The notes below the pieces were generated by a model. That model was not told the origin of the DNA. It did no database searches and saw nothing but the letters and a program-made list of their open reading frames with translations. A stretch of DNA of 64,000 nt, from NCBI GenBank assembly GCA_019916065.1, contig CM034237.1, positions 24,449,752 through 24,513,751 of the forward strand. The letters run 5' to 3'. Shown in pieces: positions 45,818 to 57,225 of the stretch. The translations under genes and the position numbers were made by a program. Position 1 is the stretch's first letter, and every line of letters begins with the position of its first letter. This DNA is from Vitellaria paradoxa (Eukaryota; Streptophyta; Magnoliopsida; Ericales; Sapotaceae).

Positions 45818-46188
45818 CAATATTTTTAATCCCCAAACAGTAATCCTCAGGTCTCCCCTCACCCCTAGCTAGTATAGGTGCCTATAGGGTTAAGTCTCGG
45901 CCTTCCAACCAGAGAACACCCTTCTGCTGATTTTCTGTACAAGTGGGGCACCCATCATGGACCATGGGCGCCCATCCTAGACACATGGGCGCCTCTCCTC
46001 TACCTTGGGCGCCCCTCTGCATGCCCCCGAGTCAAAATGTTGACTTTTGAGCTATTTTGCCCATTTTTTCCAAATTTCACTCCCCCAAGTCATCTTTAAT
46101 GACGAAACTTACTTAATTAACATACTAACATGTCCAAAACATGTTAAAACCATCAAATTATATTAACATGAGAATTCGGGGTATTACA

Positions 46189-46201
46189 TTCTCCCCCCTT
46201 C
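46189..46201 (-). other. Polypurine tract of element B
   Basis: TTCTCCCCCCTTC on the plus strand is GAAGGGGGGAGAA on the coding strand and abuts the 3' LTR. Confidence 0.9.
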
Positions 46202-46239
46202 AAAAATTTCATCGTCGAAATTTAGTACACAACATAACC

Positions 46240-47376
46240 TTAAGAAAACAAATGTGGATAACGTTCCCGCATCTCAAGCTCATGTTCCCAAGTTGATTCT
46301 TCCACTCCATGATGTTTCCATAACACTCGAACCAAAGGAATTGTTTTACCCCGTAGCACTTGGTCTCGAGCATCCAAAATTTGAACCGGTTGCATTTCAT
46401 ACTTCACATCCGAGTCTATTTCCAATTCAGTCCAATTCAGCACATGAGTAAGGTCTGGAATGTACTTACGCAACATAGAAACTTGAAAGACTTTGTGCAC
46501 TCCCGACATTTGGGGTGGCAATGCCAACCGGTAAGCAACCTCTCCAACTCGTGCTAGTATTTCAAACGGGCCAATGTATCTGGGAGACAACTTCCCTCGC
46601 TTGCTAAATCTGTACTGTCCCTTCCGTGGCGACACTTTTAGGAATACGTGACCTCCCACCTGAAACTCCAAGGCTCTCCTTCTTTGATCCGCATAACTCT
46701 TTTGGCGACTACGTGATGTCTCTAGTCTTTGCCTAATTACCTTGATCTTCTCATTAGTTTCACGAACTAATTCTGGCCCAATCATGGCCGTTTCTCCAAC
46801 TTGTGTCTAACACACCGGTGATCTACACGGTCTTCCATACAATGCCTCAAATGGTGCCATTTCAATGCTAGCCTGGTAACTGTTATTATAAGCAAATTCC
46901 ACCAGTGGCAAATGATCCTCCCAACTACCTTTAAAGTCTAACACGCAAGCTCGAAGCATGTCTTCTAAAATCTGAATTGTTCTTTCCGATTGTCCATCAG
47001 TTTGGGGATGATAAGCCGTACTAAAACACAACTCTGCCCCCATGGCTGCTTGAAAACTCTGCCAAAATCGAGAAATGAAACGGGAGTCCCGGTCTAAGAC
47101 AATAGACACTGGCGTTCCATGCAACCTCATAATTTCCCGAATGTATAATTGGGCCAAAGTGTCCATTGAATCCGTCATTCGCATTGGCAAGAAATGAGCC
47201 GACTTGGTCAACCGATCAACAATCACCCATATGGCATCACAACTCTTCTTATCCTTGGCAACCTTGACACAAAATCCATAGTCACATTTTCCTACTTCCA
47301 CTTGGATATTGGCAAAGGCTGTAACAATCCAGCTGGTCTTTGATGCTCTGCCTTCACTTGCTGACAAGTTAGACAC
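46240..47376 (-). pseudogene. Integrase with chromodomain-like end, element B
   Basis: Integrase core: [19 protein letters not shown] (first catalytic Asp), [14 protein letters not shown] (second Asp) and [20 protein letters not shown] (catalytic Glu). Then [20 protein letters not shown] and [16 protein letters not shown] at 46807-46809 interrupts, and the same frame continues with FQVGGHVFLKVSPRKGQYRF and LSPRYIGPFEILARVGEVAY. The C-terminal LVRVLWKHHGVEESTWEHE at about 46320-46264 is a chromodomain remnant as in Tekay/Del elements, thought to target heterochromatin. Upstream, a single-base frameshift near 47263 separates it from the zinc-binding part. Confidence 0.9.
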
Positions 47377-47570
47377 TTGCTAATAAACTCTGCCACATCT
47401 TTCTTCATTCCTGCCCAATAAAACTACCTCTTTAAGTCATGATACATTTTTGTACCCCCCGGATGCACTGTTAACCGGGAATGATGAAATTCCCTCAAGA
47501 CTTCCTCTCTAACAAAGGAGGGCACAAAGATTCTCCCTTGGTATTTGACCACTCCATCATCACCCACTGT
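47263..47570 (-). pseudogene. Integrase zinc-binding (HHCC) region, element B
   Basis: Reading left from about 47570: FVPSFVREEVLREFHHSRLT, VHPGGTKMYHDLKR, a TAG, then [22 protein letters not shown]. This gives the His pair and Cys pair of the HHCC domain. The frame changes near 47263 before the catalytic core. Confidence 0.75.
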
Positions 47571-48184
47571 CTAGCTCGGAATATCCACCCGATCCTTTAT
47601 TTTATTACAAACATCATTAGCTTCCTCATCTAACTTCTGAGCCTCAATTACTTTATTAATTAAGGCTGGATGGGTGACAACAGTATGCAACATCCCTTGT
47701 TCCTCTCCCTTTTTAAGTTCCATTTCAAACTCATTCAATGTCCCCATCATTTCCCATTCTTTAATTGCTATATAAGCCATGGTTCTTCTACTCTTCCTGC
47801 TTAAGGCATCTGCAACCACATTAGCTTTGCCTGGATGATAATGCAATTCAAAGTCATAGTCCTCCATATATTCCATCCACCACCGTTTCCTCAAATTCAG
47901 GTCTCTCTGAGTAAAAATATATTTCAAACTTTTATGATCCGAGAATACTTCAAATTTCTCACCATACAAGTAATGTCTCCAACTCTTTAGGGCAAAATGA
48001 CTGCTACCAGCTCCAAATCATGCACTGGATAATTCTTTTCATGATTCTTCAACTGTCTTGACCCATAAGCCACCACTCGCCCATTCTGCATAAGAACACA
48101 CCTAAGTCCTTCCCGTGACGCATCACAATACACCAAGTAACTGGCTCCCCTCTCTGGGATAACCAACACTGGTGCAGTAGTCAA
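47571..48184 (-). pseudogene. RNase H of element B
   Basis: 48184-47987 has [25 protein letters not shown] (first catalytic Asp) and [14 protein letters not shown] (conserved Glu region). A one-base shift near 47990 leads to 47969-47571 with [20 protein letters not shown] (SDHKSL) and [17 protein letters not shown] (DALSR end). It would degrade the RNA strand during reverse transcription. Confidence 0.88.
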
Positions 48185-48226
48185 TCTTCTTTTTATCTCT
48201 TGAAATGATCTTTCACACGCATCACT

Positions 48227-49761
48227 CTATTCAAATTTGATCCCCTTTCGGGTTAATCTAGTTAGCGGGGCCGCTAATCTAGAAAAATCCGAGACAAACC
48301 TTCTGTAGTATCCTGCCAACCCAAGGAAACTGCGGATCTCAAATACGGACTTCGGTTGAGACCATTCCAAGACAGCTTCAATTTTGGATGGGTCCACTGC
48401 TACTCCTTCCTCTGAGACCACATGTCCCAAAAATTTAACCTTTCTAAGCCAGAACTCACATTTGCTCAACTTAGCATATAACTGATGATCTTTCAACCTT
48501 TGTAGTACAAGCCTTAAATGTTGTTCATGTTCCTCTTCTGACTTAGAATATACCAAGACATCATCTATGAACACCACCACAAACTCATCCAAGTAATCTT
48601 TAAAGACTCGATTCATTAAGTCCATAAAGACTGCTGATGCATTTGTCAAACCAAAAGGCATAACCAGAAACTCATAATGACCATACCAAGTCTTGAATGC
48701 CGTCTTTGGAATGTCTTCTTCTCTTATCCTCACTTGATGGTACCCGGATCGTAGATCAATCTTCGAAACACCATTGATCCCTTCAACTGATCAAATAAAT
48801 CATCGATTCTTGGCAGTGGGTATCTATTCTTGATAGTCACCCTGTTCAATTTCCTGTAATCAATACACATTCTCAAAGTCCCATCTTTCTTAGCTGCAAA
48901 TAATGCTGCCACACCCCAAGGTGAAGTACTTAGCCGGATGAATCCCTTGGCCAACAATTCCTCTACTTGTGTCTTCAATTCTGCTAACTCTGCCGGTGCC
49001 AAACTGTAGGGTGGAATGGAGATGGGTTCGGTGCCTGGAACCAGATCAATGCAAAACTCCACTTCCCTTTCAGGTGGCAACCCAAATATCTCTTCAAGAA
49101 ACACCTCAGGAAATTCATTCACATCTCTAAGCAATTCAACTCTCTGTTCCCCGTCCTCTTCTTTTATAACCATGAAAGCAAACAAACTACACAATTCATC
49201 TTTTCTCCGACTTTTCAAAAGCGACGCTTCTTTTGTTTTACACCGGTCTGTAAAGAAGCAAATTTGATCCCCCTCCGACGTAGTTAAGGTCACCTTATGC
49301 TTATTACAGTCAATCATAGCTTGATAGGACATAAGCCAATCCATTCCAAGTATGACATCAAAACCCCTAATTTCCAATACAATTAAGTCAAAAGTTGAGA
49401 CGAACTCTCGCCCATCAAATACATCAGTTACCCTTAGTTCACATTTCTTACACACTTGAGTCAAAGAAGAAAATCCCGCTATGGGGGTCTCAACACACAA
49501 AAACAATTCCAAGGGGTTAACATCTAATCCCAAGGCATACACAAATGACGCGGTGACAAATGAATGGGATGCTCCCGTGTCTAAGAGTACAATGACATTT
49601 GATGAATAAACACGAAAAATACCTCTTGTCACCAATGGCTCAGCTGGCGCCTCCTGCTGTGCCACTGCAAACACTCTACCTTGTGGCTGAATATTCTGTG
49701 GGCGACCAAACCTTTGTCCCAGTGGGTTCACCCTTGACTGTTGCAATGTTCCAGCTTGCAT
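48227..49761 (-). pseudogene. Protease and reverse transcriptase of element B
   Basis: 49761-48730 holds the aspartic protease, with [20 protein letters not shown] near 49590 (DTG active site) and [10 protein letters not shown]. It is followed by the RT fingers: [20 protein letters not shown] and [21 protein letters not shown] single-base loss in the A3 run 48766-48768 (plus strand) shifts the frame. 48733-48227 continues with [20 protein letters not shown], the catalytic [20 protein letters not shown] (YxDD as FIDD, intact) and [24 protein letters not shown] at 48227 ends it, where Trp is usual. Confidence 0.92.
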
Positions 49762-49879
49762 CGTCCTTTGTGGGACATTCCTCTACTGATACTGCTGCTG
49801 TATTGATTGGGAGGTCGATGGGCGGGCTCCCTGTAACCACTATCTAGGTTGTGTCATCTTTCTTCCTGCACCCTGTTGA

Positions 49880-51039
49880 CTCTAAGGGCAAAACTTCTGA
49901 ATATGCCCTATCTTCCCACACCCATAACACACTATCTCATCTCCAACCTGTCCGCTTCTCATCTACCTTATGGATTCATTTTGTCCTCTAGCCTGAGGGC
50001 ATTCAGTGCTCTTATGCCCTAGTTGCTTGCAATTAAAACATATAATCAGCCTCTGAGAAGTGCTTTCAAATTTCCTTGATGGTCTAGGTGTTGTACTCTC
50101 CTGATAGGATAATTGCATCAGTGAAGTGGATGAGTTACCCTTAGCCTTTTTTCTACTAACTCCTTCTTGTTGAGTCCCCATGGTCTTGCCTCGTCGACTT
50201 TCATAGATAACTTTAGTCTCATTCAAGTCCTTTTCCACGGTCATGGCCCGATTTACCAAAGTCTCATAATCCTCTAGCCCCAACATCACCATCTTGTTCC
50301 TTAGAGTTGGTCTCAATCCCCTCTCAAACCTCCTGCATTTCAAATGAGTAGTAGAGACCAACTCAGGCACATACTTTGATAGGTCTGAGAATTTCCTCTC
50401 ATACTCCAACACTGACATTGTCCCTTGCATCAACCCAGCAAATTCCTTCCTCTTAGCATCCCTTAAAGATTAAGGGAAGAAGTGATCCCTGAACTTTTCC
50501 TTAAACCTTTCCCAAGTGAGATCTGCTGATCCCCCTGTGTCCTTCAAACTAGTCCACCAAGTTGACACTCTTCCCACTAATTGAAAAGCCATCAGCATAA
50601 TGCAAGTAGATGGATCAGAAATTTCCATTGCAAGTAGTATCTTCTCACATTCTTCCAAGAACTGCTCTGCCACATCTATGTCAGCCACACCATCATAAGT
50701 TGGAGGTTTCATCCTCCTAAATTTCTCTAAGGCAGTCGGGCCTGCTTGCACTTGTGTTTGGGGTCCAACTCGAGCCCCTCCTGTTATTGCGGCCATAGCT
50801 GCCGCCAATTGCTGTAATACCACTCCAGCATCCATAGCTGCTGGTTGTGGAGCCTCTGGTGCCCTTGACTACACCTCCTCTTCTCTTAAGTCATCCTGTT
50901 GTGCAATAGGTGGTGCCTTAGCCACTGCACTATGATGTGTTTCCTGTTCTTGCTGAACAGGAACATGTTCCCTTCCTCTATCCCCACCTTGGCCATTACC
51001 TCGGCCTCGGCCTCTAACTCTCATTGCACGTGGTGGCAT
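49880..51039 (-). pseudogene. Gag of element B with two zinc knuckles
   Basis: Starts at 51039 (MPPRAMRVRGRGRGNGQGG), a typical basic N-terminus of Tekay gag. A TAG at 50869-50871 interrupts before MDAGVVLQQLAAAMAAITGG. The gag core follows: FRRMKPPTYDGVADIDVAEQ, QLVGRVSTWWTSLKD and LTWERFKEKFRDHFFP. A TAA at 50470-50472 lies in frame, then FAGLMQGTMSVLEYERKFSD. Two CCHC knuckles are seen: CFNCKQLGHKSTEC (about 50040-49998) and, after a TAG at 49963, CYGCGKIGHIQKFC (about 49930-49889). Most stops could derive from CAG or TGG codons. Confidence 0.88.
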
Positions 51040-52026
51040 TTTATCTAAAGGATATCAAGGCATAAAATAACAGTATTAAATCAATATCTAAGATTAGAAT
51101 AGAGCATAACTTCATCTCATAATAACAATACAACAGTTTAATACATTCATAAAGGTTCAACATAACAACAACTTCTTACTCCCATTAGTACTACCACAGA
51201 AATTCCAACATTACAAGTTCCCAAGTTACTCTACTAACTGAAATTAAAAGAGTTCATAACATAGCATAAGTCCTTAGACTATCAACCATTCCGATTACCA
51301 CTAAGGGAATTTCCTTTCCAAAATTTTCCCTTTACATTCTTACATCTCAATTCCTACGATACGGGCAAGAGCTACGAGAGTGCCCCCTCCTACCACAATA
51401 AGTACAGCACTTGATACATTGCTGAGGGCACCGGTAGCGTATCCATCCACGCCTACGACAACCAGCACACACTCCTCGCAGATGATCTTCCTCACTATTA
51501 GAGCTTCCATCTATCTCCCTAACATTAGTGCTAACCTCATATGGATTAACATTCTGACTGCTTGGGTTGGATTTGCTGAAAGAGTAGGTACAATCACAGT
51601 CACATTCTACAATAGCATCACCGGGTAAGTAGACTGGTACTGAACAGGCATCTGATAAGGCATCACACTCTGATATGGATAAGGTGTTGGATATGGAACG
51701 GGGTATGGCATCCCATAGTAGGGTACCATTTGAGGACCTAAAGTTGCTGGCACCCTACTTATCTCTTCTACATTCCCCGTCACATTTTGGGTTTGAACTT
51801 CGGTTAAACCTTCAGTTGCCACTTGGGTAAAGATATCATCACTAGGCCACACTATCTCTTCTTCGACTGACTGGGCTTTAGTACCACTGCTCTCCTCTTT
51901 TTCTAACCCCATCTAAAATTTGAGACAAGACAAGTTAGATTCCAAGGTCAAATTACAGTTATAATACATTCAAGCATGCAATATGAGATGCAAGACTTCC
52001 CGTGTCCTTAGGTATTCTGACCTAGT
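51040..52026 (-). other. Leader region between PBS and gag, element B
   Basis: No conserved coding sequence. A 101-codon open stretch (51912-51607) is rich in P, Y, V and Q (PYYGMPYPVPYPTPYPYQSV). It may be a chance reading of a repetitive leader or a small leader peptide; I recognise no family. The region 51370-51480 repeats CTAC/CCAC motifs. Confidence 0.4.
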
Positions 52027-52041
52027 GCTCTGATACCAACC
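52027..52041 (-). other. Primer binding site of element B
   Basis: GCTCTGATACCAACC (plus strand) reads GGTTGGTATCAGAGC on the coding strand, complementary to initiator-Met tRNA, two to three bases from the 5' LTR end. Confidence 0.9.
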
Positions 52042-54752
52042 TGTCATGCCCCGGATCTCGTGACCCGAGGGGTGAGTGATAAACACATATAACATGCACT
52101 AATATAACCAATCCCATAATCAGAGCAACGCAACATAAGCTAGTGAGCCCAAGACATAAGATAAAATAACATAAGTTTAACCTTGACCAATGCCATGTCA
52201 CCAACCACATACATCATTCCCAAATTACATAACTTAGGCCTTATGGCCATTACAACCAAATTGAAAGAGTTCATAAATGTACAACGTTACAATTCCCAAA
52301 AGAAATTTAAACTAGTTGACCAAGAGCTTTGATAAGCTTGGTAGGGCTTAGGCATAACCTCCTAGTCCCAACACATCAACCCACTTGATTGTTATTGCTT
52401 GTACCTGCATCAAAGTCTGTAGGGATGTGAGCACGGGTCCACTTGTGCCCACAAGTCTCAAATAAACATATACGATATGTATTCCACACATGCAAGTATT
52501 TTATGATGTATCTATTTACCACCTATACTCTAAAATCAAAATCATTCATTGACATCACCAATTTAGACTATGTGCCTTTATACACAACAATATTGTAAAA
52601 AGAAATTCAATTCCAACCAATACATAATCTTTAGATTCTCATTCTTAAGTCTCAAGTCACATTTCAATTCACTTTTTAATGTTTAATCAAAATTGACCAC
52701 ATAATTATATTTACAACATCTATTGACATTCAACAACATCACAATGTAACATTCAATTCCAAATAATCTTCATTATTAAATTTCTCAACATTACATCTAA
52801 TCACATTCCCTACCACAATGTTACAAATTCAACATTTAATCATGTATTCACATCCACATCATCACTTTCCATCAATCCATCACACAATCATAGTTACACA
52901 AACCATCGGGGGTTGGGTGTATACACAACACCGTCTTTTATGGGTCCAGACCCAATGGAAACGGCAAACCAAACACCATCGTTTAGGATCACAATCCAAG
53001 GTCATGGGTAACCCATACACAGACAATGTTGTGGGCTACTAACCCACTGGCATTGACACCAAACCCTGCGCAGGTTCCGGGACTCTCAACCCAAGGGTAA
53101 TCTCAAACCCTTCCTGTTTACCACACCCCACCACGGCCCCCGTCACACAAACAATCATTCATCATATCACATCTCATCATTCACAAGTCCACATTCAACA
53201 TCATATACTTTTCCACAACACAAATCCACATTCCAGTTCATTCCAGGATTCATTACATAACAACATTTATTAAGCATCCTTTTAACATCTTTCATTGTTA
53301 TGAACATGAGTTCCCTTTGCCAAATCACAATTCATTAAAGCAATCACAAGTTCATACACTTCAACATTTAGTTTTCATTAAGGCATATTCACAATTTTAT
53401 TTGATTAAGACCCTTATCTCAAAGTAGGCTTCCAATTCATTTCATTCATGGTAGCAAGCATTCTCCTTTACAAGCTTAATCCCATAGGTTTAAGATAATC
53501 AACCCTTAATCACTTTTAAGAGCTCATTTCCATTTTAAAATCCATACAATTAATCAAATAAAAGTCTCACATACAAACATATTCCTAACCCCTTCATAAT
53601 CCTAAGGTAGGAAGTCAAGTTAAGAAAAATCAGGAAAGGTATTCTGGTCTCTGTGGGCGCCCCTCCAAAAGTTCATGGGCGCCCCTGAGGGGTCATGGGC
53701 ACCCCACATAAGAGCATAGGCGCCCCTCAAGGGCCATGGGCGCCCTACCAAAACCCATGGGCGCCCCTCTGTTGCCCAGAAGGTCACTTTGCTCCAGTTC
53801 AAACTTTAAGCCATGTTTTTAGGTTCCAAACTTTACCCAATCCAATATCTAACCGAATATCTTATTTTCTTGGGTTGTCTAGGACCTAGAAGATTCCAAA
53901 AAGTCCATCAAAACAAATTTTAATCCATTCATTTCTTCAATACAAAAGTCTTGCTCCAACCTATACATATATGTACACAACCATTCAAGCACACAAACTC
54001 CACTTCCAAGGTTTCCAAATCTTAAATAAATTTCATAGAAGTGTTTACTAGCTCAAATACATCTCATATATGCCAAAATGAGACTAGAAATCCCTACCTT
54101 GAGTGGTAACAAGATAGATCAAAATGAAGGTGTCTTGAGCTTCCAAACCCTCAAACTTTGATGGCTCCAATCTTCTCCCTCCTTGATCAAAACCAAAAAT
54201 GAATAACATAGGAAGGTTTCTTAAGGTCCTAATTTCAATCTTGTAAAAGGAATTTGAATTCCATGAATGTTTGGAAGACCTACATTTGAAATCCTCTACC
54301 GGTGATCTTCTTCTTCTCATTTGCTCTTCTCACCCGATTCTCTCTCTTTCAAGCCGTTTCTCTTTCTCTCTCTTACGTCAAATCAATCTAATATATATAT
54401 ATAAATATTTTTAATCCCCAAATAGTAATCCTTAGGTCTCCCCTCACCCCTAGCTAGTATAGGTGCCTATAGGGTTAAGTCTTGGCCTTCCAACCAGAGA
54501 ACACCCTTCTGCTGATTTTCTGTACAAGTGGGGTGCCCATCATGGACCATGGGCGCCCCTCCTCTACCTTGGGCACCCCTTTGCATGCCCTCGAGTCAAA
54601 ATGTTGACTTTGGAGCTATTTTGCCCATTTCTTCCAAATTTCACACCCCTAAGTCATCTTTAATGACGAAACTTACTTAATTAACATACTAACATGCCCA
54701 AAACATGTTAAAACCATCAAATTATATTAACATTAACATTCGGGGTATTACA
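52042..54752 (-). repeat. 5' LTR of element B
   Basis: 2711 bp, TGTCATGCCCCGGATCTCG to GGGGTATTACA. The length difference from the left copy comes mostly from a roughly 21-bp indel that removes one GGGCGCCC unit near 54548 (left copy 45966-45995), plus a few small indels. Confidence 0.95.
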
Positions 54753-57225
54753 TTTCCTGCATCAAAATCTGTAGGGACGTGAGCATGGGTCCACTTGTGC
54801 CCACGATGCCTCAAACAAACATATATGGTAGGTAATCAACACATGCATGCCAATGTACATATATGCATAGATACACCAACATCTTTCTATATGCCATAAC
54901 AATTTATTAATATCAATTAGTTTTCAACTTATGTAAGTATTTATTGTCACTCAATAACATCATAGTGTTGTATTCAATTCCAATTATTCTTCATTATTAA
55001 ATTTCCCAAGTTTATATCCAATCACATTCCATTTCACATTATCACATATTCAACATATATCACATTATTACATATTCAACATTCAATCACACAACCATAT
55101 CCACATTAGCACCTAGTCATCATTCCATCACATCTCCAAATCCACATTTTCACTTATTCATTATTCGATCACATTGTCGTAACCATACAAGTCATCGAGG
55201 TTTGGGTGCATCCACAATATTGTCTTTTATGGGCCAATACCCAATGGAAATGATAAACCGATGTCATCGTTTTGGATCGTAGTCCAGGGCCACGAGGAGC
55301 CAAAACACACACAATGTTGTGGGCTACTAACCCACTGGAATTGGCACCGAACCCTGCGTAGGTTCCAGGTCTTTCAACCCGAGGGTAATCTTAAGACTCT
55401 TCCTATTTTCGCACCCCACCATGGCCCCCGACACACAACCAATCATTTATCACATTTAATACTCTTTAATCACAATTCACATTCATCACCATAAACTTTC
55501 CAGCACATATAACCACATTCCGTTTCATCACAAAAACACAACTCATTTCATCTCTTCATTTCATTTAACCCAAGCCTCATTTAATTTCCATCACTTATTA
55601 ACAAAAGTTCACATTTCAATTTCTTTCAATCATATTTCACTTTTCAGTTCATCCCAAGATTCATCACATATCAATATTGATCAAACCTTATTAAGCATTC
55701 AACATTTATCATCATGAATTTGAGTCTCTTTGTCAATTCACATTTTACCTAATCAATCACATGTTCATATACCTTATCATTTAGTTTACATCAAGACATA
55801 ATCACAATTCTACTCGATTAAGACTCTTGTCTCAAAGTAATCTTCCAATTCATTTCATTCAAGGTAACACTCATTCACCATTACAAGTTAAATCCCATTA
55901 GCTTAAGATAACAAATCCTTAATCACTTTTTAGAACACATTTCACTTTTTAAATCCATGCAATTAATCAAATAAAAGTTTCAAGCGAAAACGTGTTACTA
56001 AACTCTTTCATAAACCTAATGTAGAAGGTCAAAGTAAACAAAGTCAGAAATCAGACCTAGGCTCGGTGGGCGCCCAAGCTAGCACTCAGCCGTGTGCCCA
56101 AGAAGGCCAGGCGCCCATGTCTTGGGTGCCCAAGGGGTTGGGTGCCCAACTGTGTCTCTCTCATGTGCCCACAGCTTGGTCCAAGTTACGAGTTTCATGC
56201 TCTATTTTCTAGTTTCTTGGTTTTCCATATTTGGAACCTCAAATTGACCAACTTTAAGTTAAAATACCTAAAGTTTCATGTTCCTAACATCTCCACAATT
56301 CTTATAAGCATTAAAGAAAACCAACCATTTGAGTTTTCATTGACTATGGGCCAAGTTATGGATCAAACACCCTTATCTCTCTCTTTACCTGTACATGTGT
56401 GTATAACCCTCATTTTCTTCCATAAATGAAATCAAATCATGCAATGGTTAACCAAATATTGTTCTAGATCTTGTTACACATCATATATGTAAGAATGAGC
56501 ATAAAATACCTACCTCAAGTCGAATAAACATGAAGAATAAGAGGTGGTCTTCTCCCGGTTTCAAGCTTCCAAACCTGGAAGATTCAATCTCTTCACCCTT
56601 TGATCTAAATGACAAACAAATCACATAAACAAGTTCCTTGAGTGCTTAATTGCATCATTGCAAGGTTAATTTGATTTTGGTTAGGGTTAGAGACACTTAC
56701 CATACAAACCCTCACTTGGTTCCCTTTGTTTCTTCTTCATTCTTCCTCTCCCGGGTTCCTCTCTCTCCAACCTCAAAAGTCTTCCTCTCTTCCATCTATA
56801 CATGCATATATATATAAATTTGATAATATTTAATCTTGAACAGTGTTTTCCAAACCTTTTTCATCCCCCCTAGCCTAATATAGGGTTTATAGGGGTGAGG
56901 CTCGGTCGCACAAGTCAAAACACATCATACCAGTCATTTCTACTGTAGCTAGGGCGGCTAACACCTTCTTAGCCATGCGCCCATACTCTTTGGTGCCCAT
57001 GTTGCATGGGCCCAAGCCTTGGGCGCCCATGTTCCATGCACCCCAGGTGCCCCCCTCTTCTACACTTATGTTAAAATGCCAACTCTACATGTTTGGCTCA
57101 TCCTTATCAAAGTTCCTAACTCTAAAGTATAATTAATGATAAATACCCCTTAATCAACATACTATTATCTCAAAATGTTCGAATAACCATCTATTTACAT
57201 TAACACAAAAGTTCGGGGCATTACA
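54753..57225 (-). repeat. 3' LTR of element C, right portion
   Basis: Continues the LTR interrupted by B: TGCATCAAAATCTGTAGGG matches 62606 onward. Ends GGGGCATTACA at 57225. It carries looser GGGCGCCC motifs at 56068, 56111 and 57019, and a TATATATATAAA box near 56807-56818. Confidence 0.88.

Larger units (their letters stand above)
43453..46188 (-). repeat. 3' LTR of element B
   Basis: 2736 bp, from TGTCACGCCCCAGATCTCG to GGGGTATTACA. It matches the right copy nearly throughout. Periodic GGGCGCCCC motifs lie at 45064-45180 and 45945-46016, and a TA-rich promoter-like box at 45803-45817. Confidence 0.95.
43453..54752 (-). mobile_element. Element B: Ty3/gypsy chromovirus (Tekay/Del type), nested in LTR of C
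   Basis: 11.3 kb with two LTRs (43453-46188 and 52042-54752), TG...CA ends, a PPT next to the left LTR and an initiator-Met PBS next to the right LTR, so it is transcribed on the minus strand. Gag with two CCHC knuckles, protease, RT, RNase H, integrase and a chromodomain-like end are all present but interrupted by stops and single-base frameshifts. Flanks are GTTCC (43448-43452) and TTTCC (54753-54757), a 5-bp duplication with one change. In about 200 bp compared, the LTRs differ by about 3%, all transitions. Confidence 0.93.
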
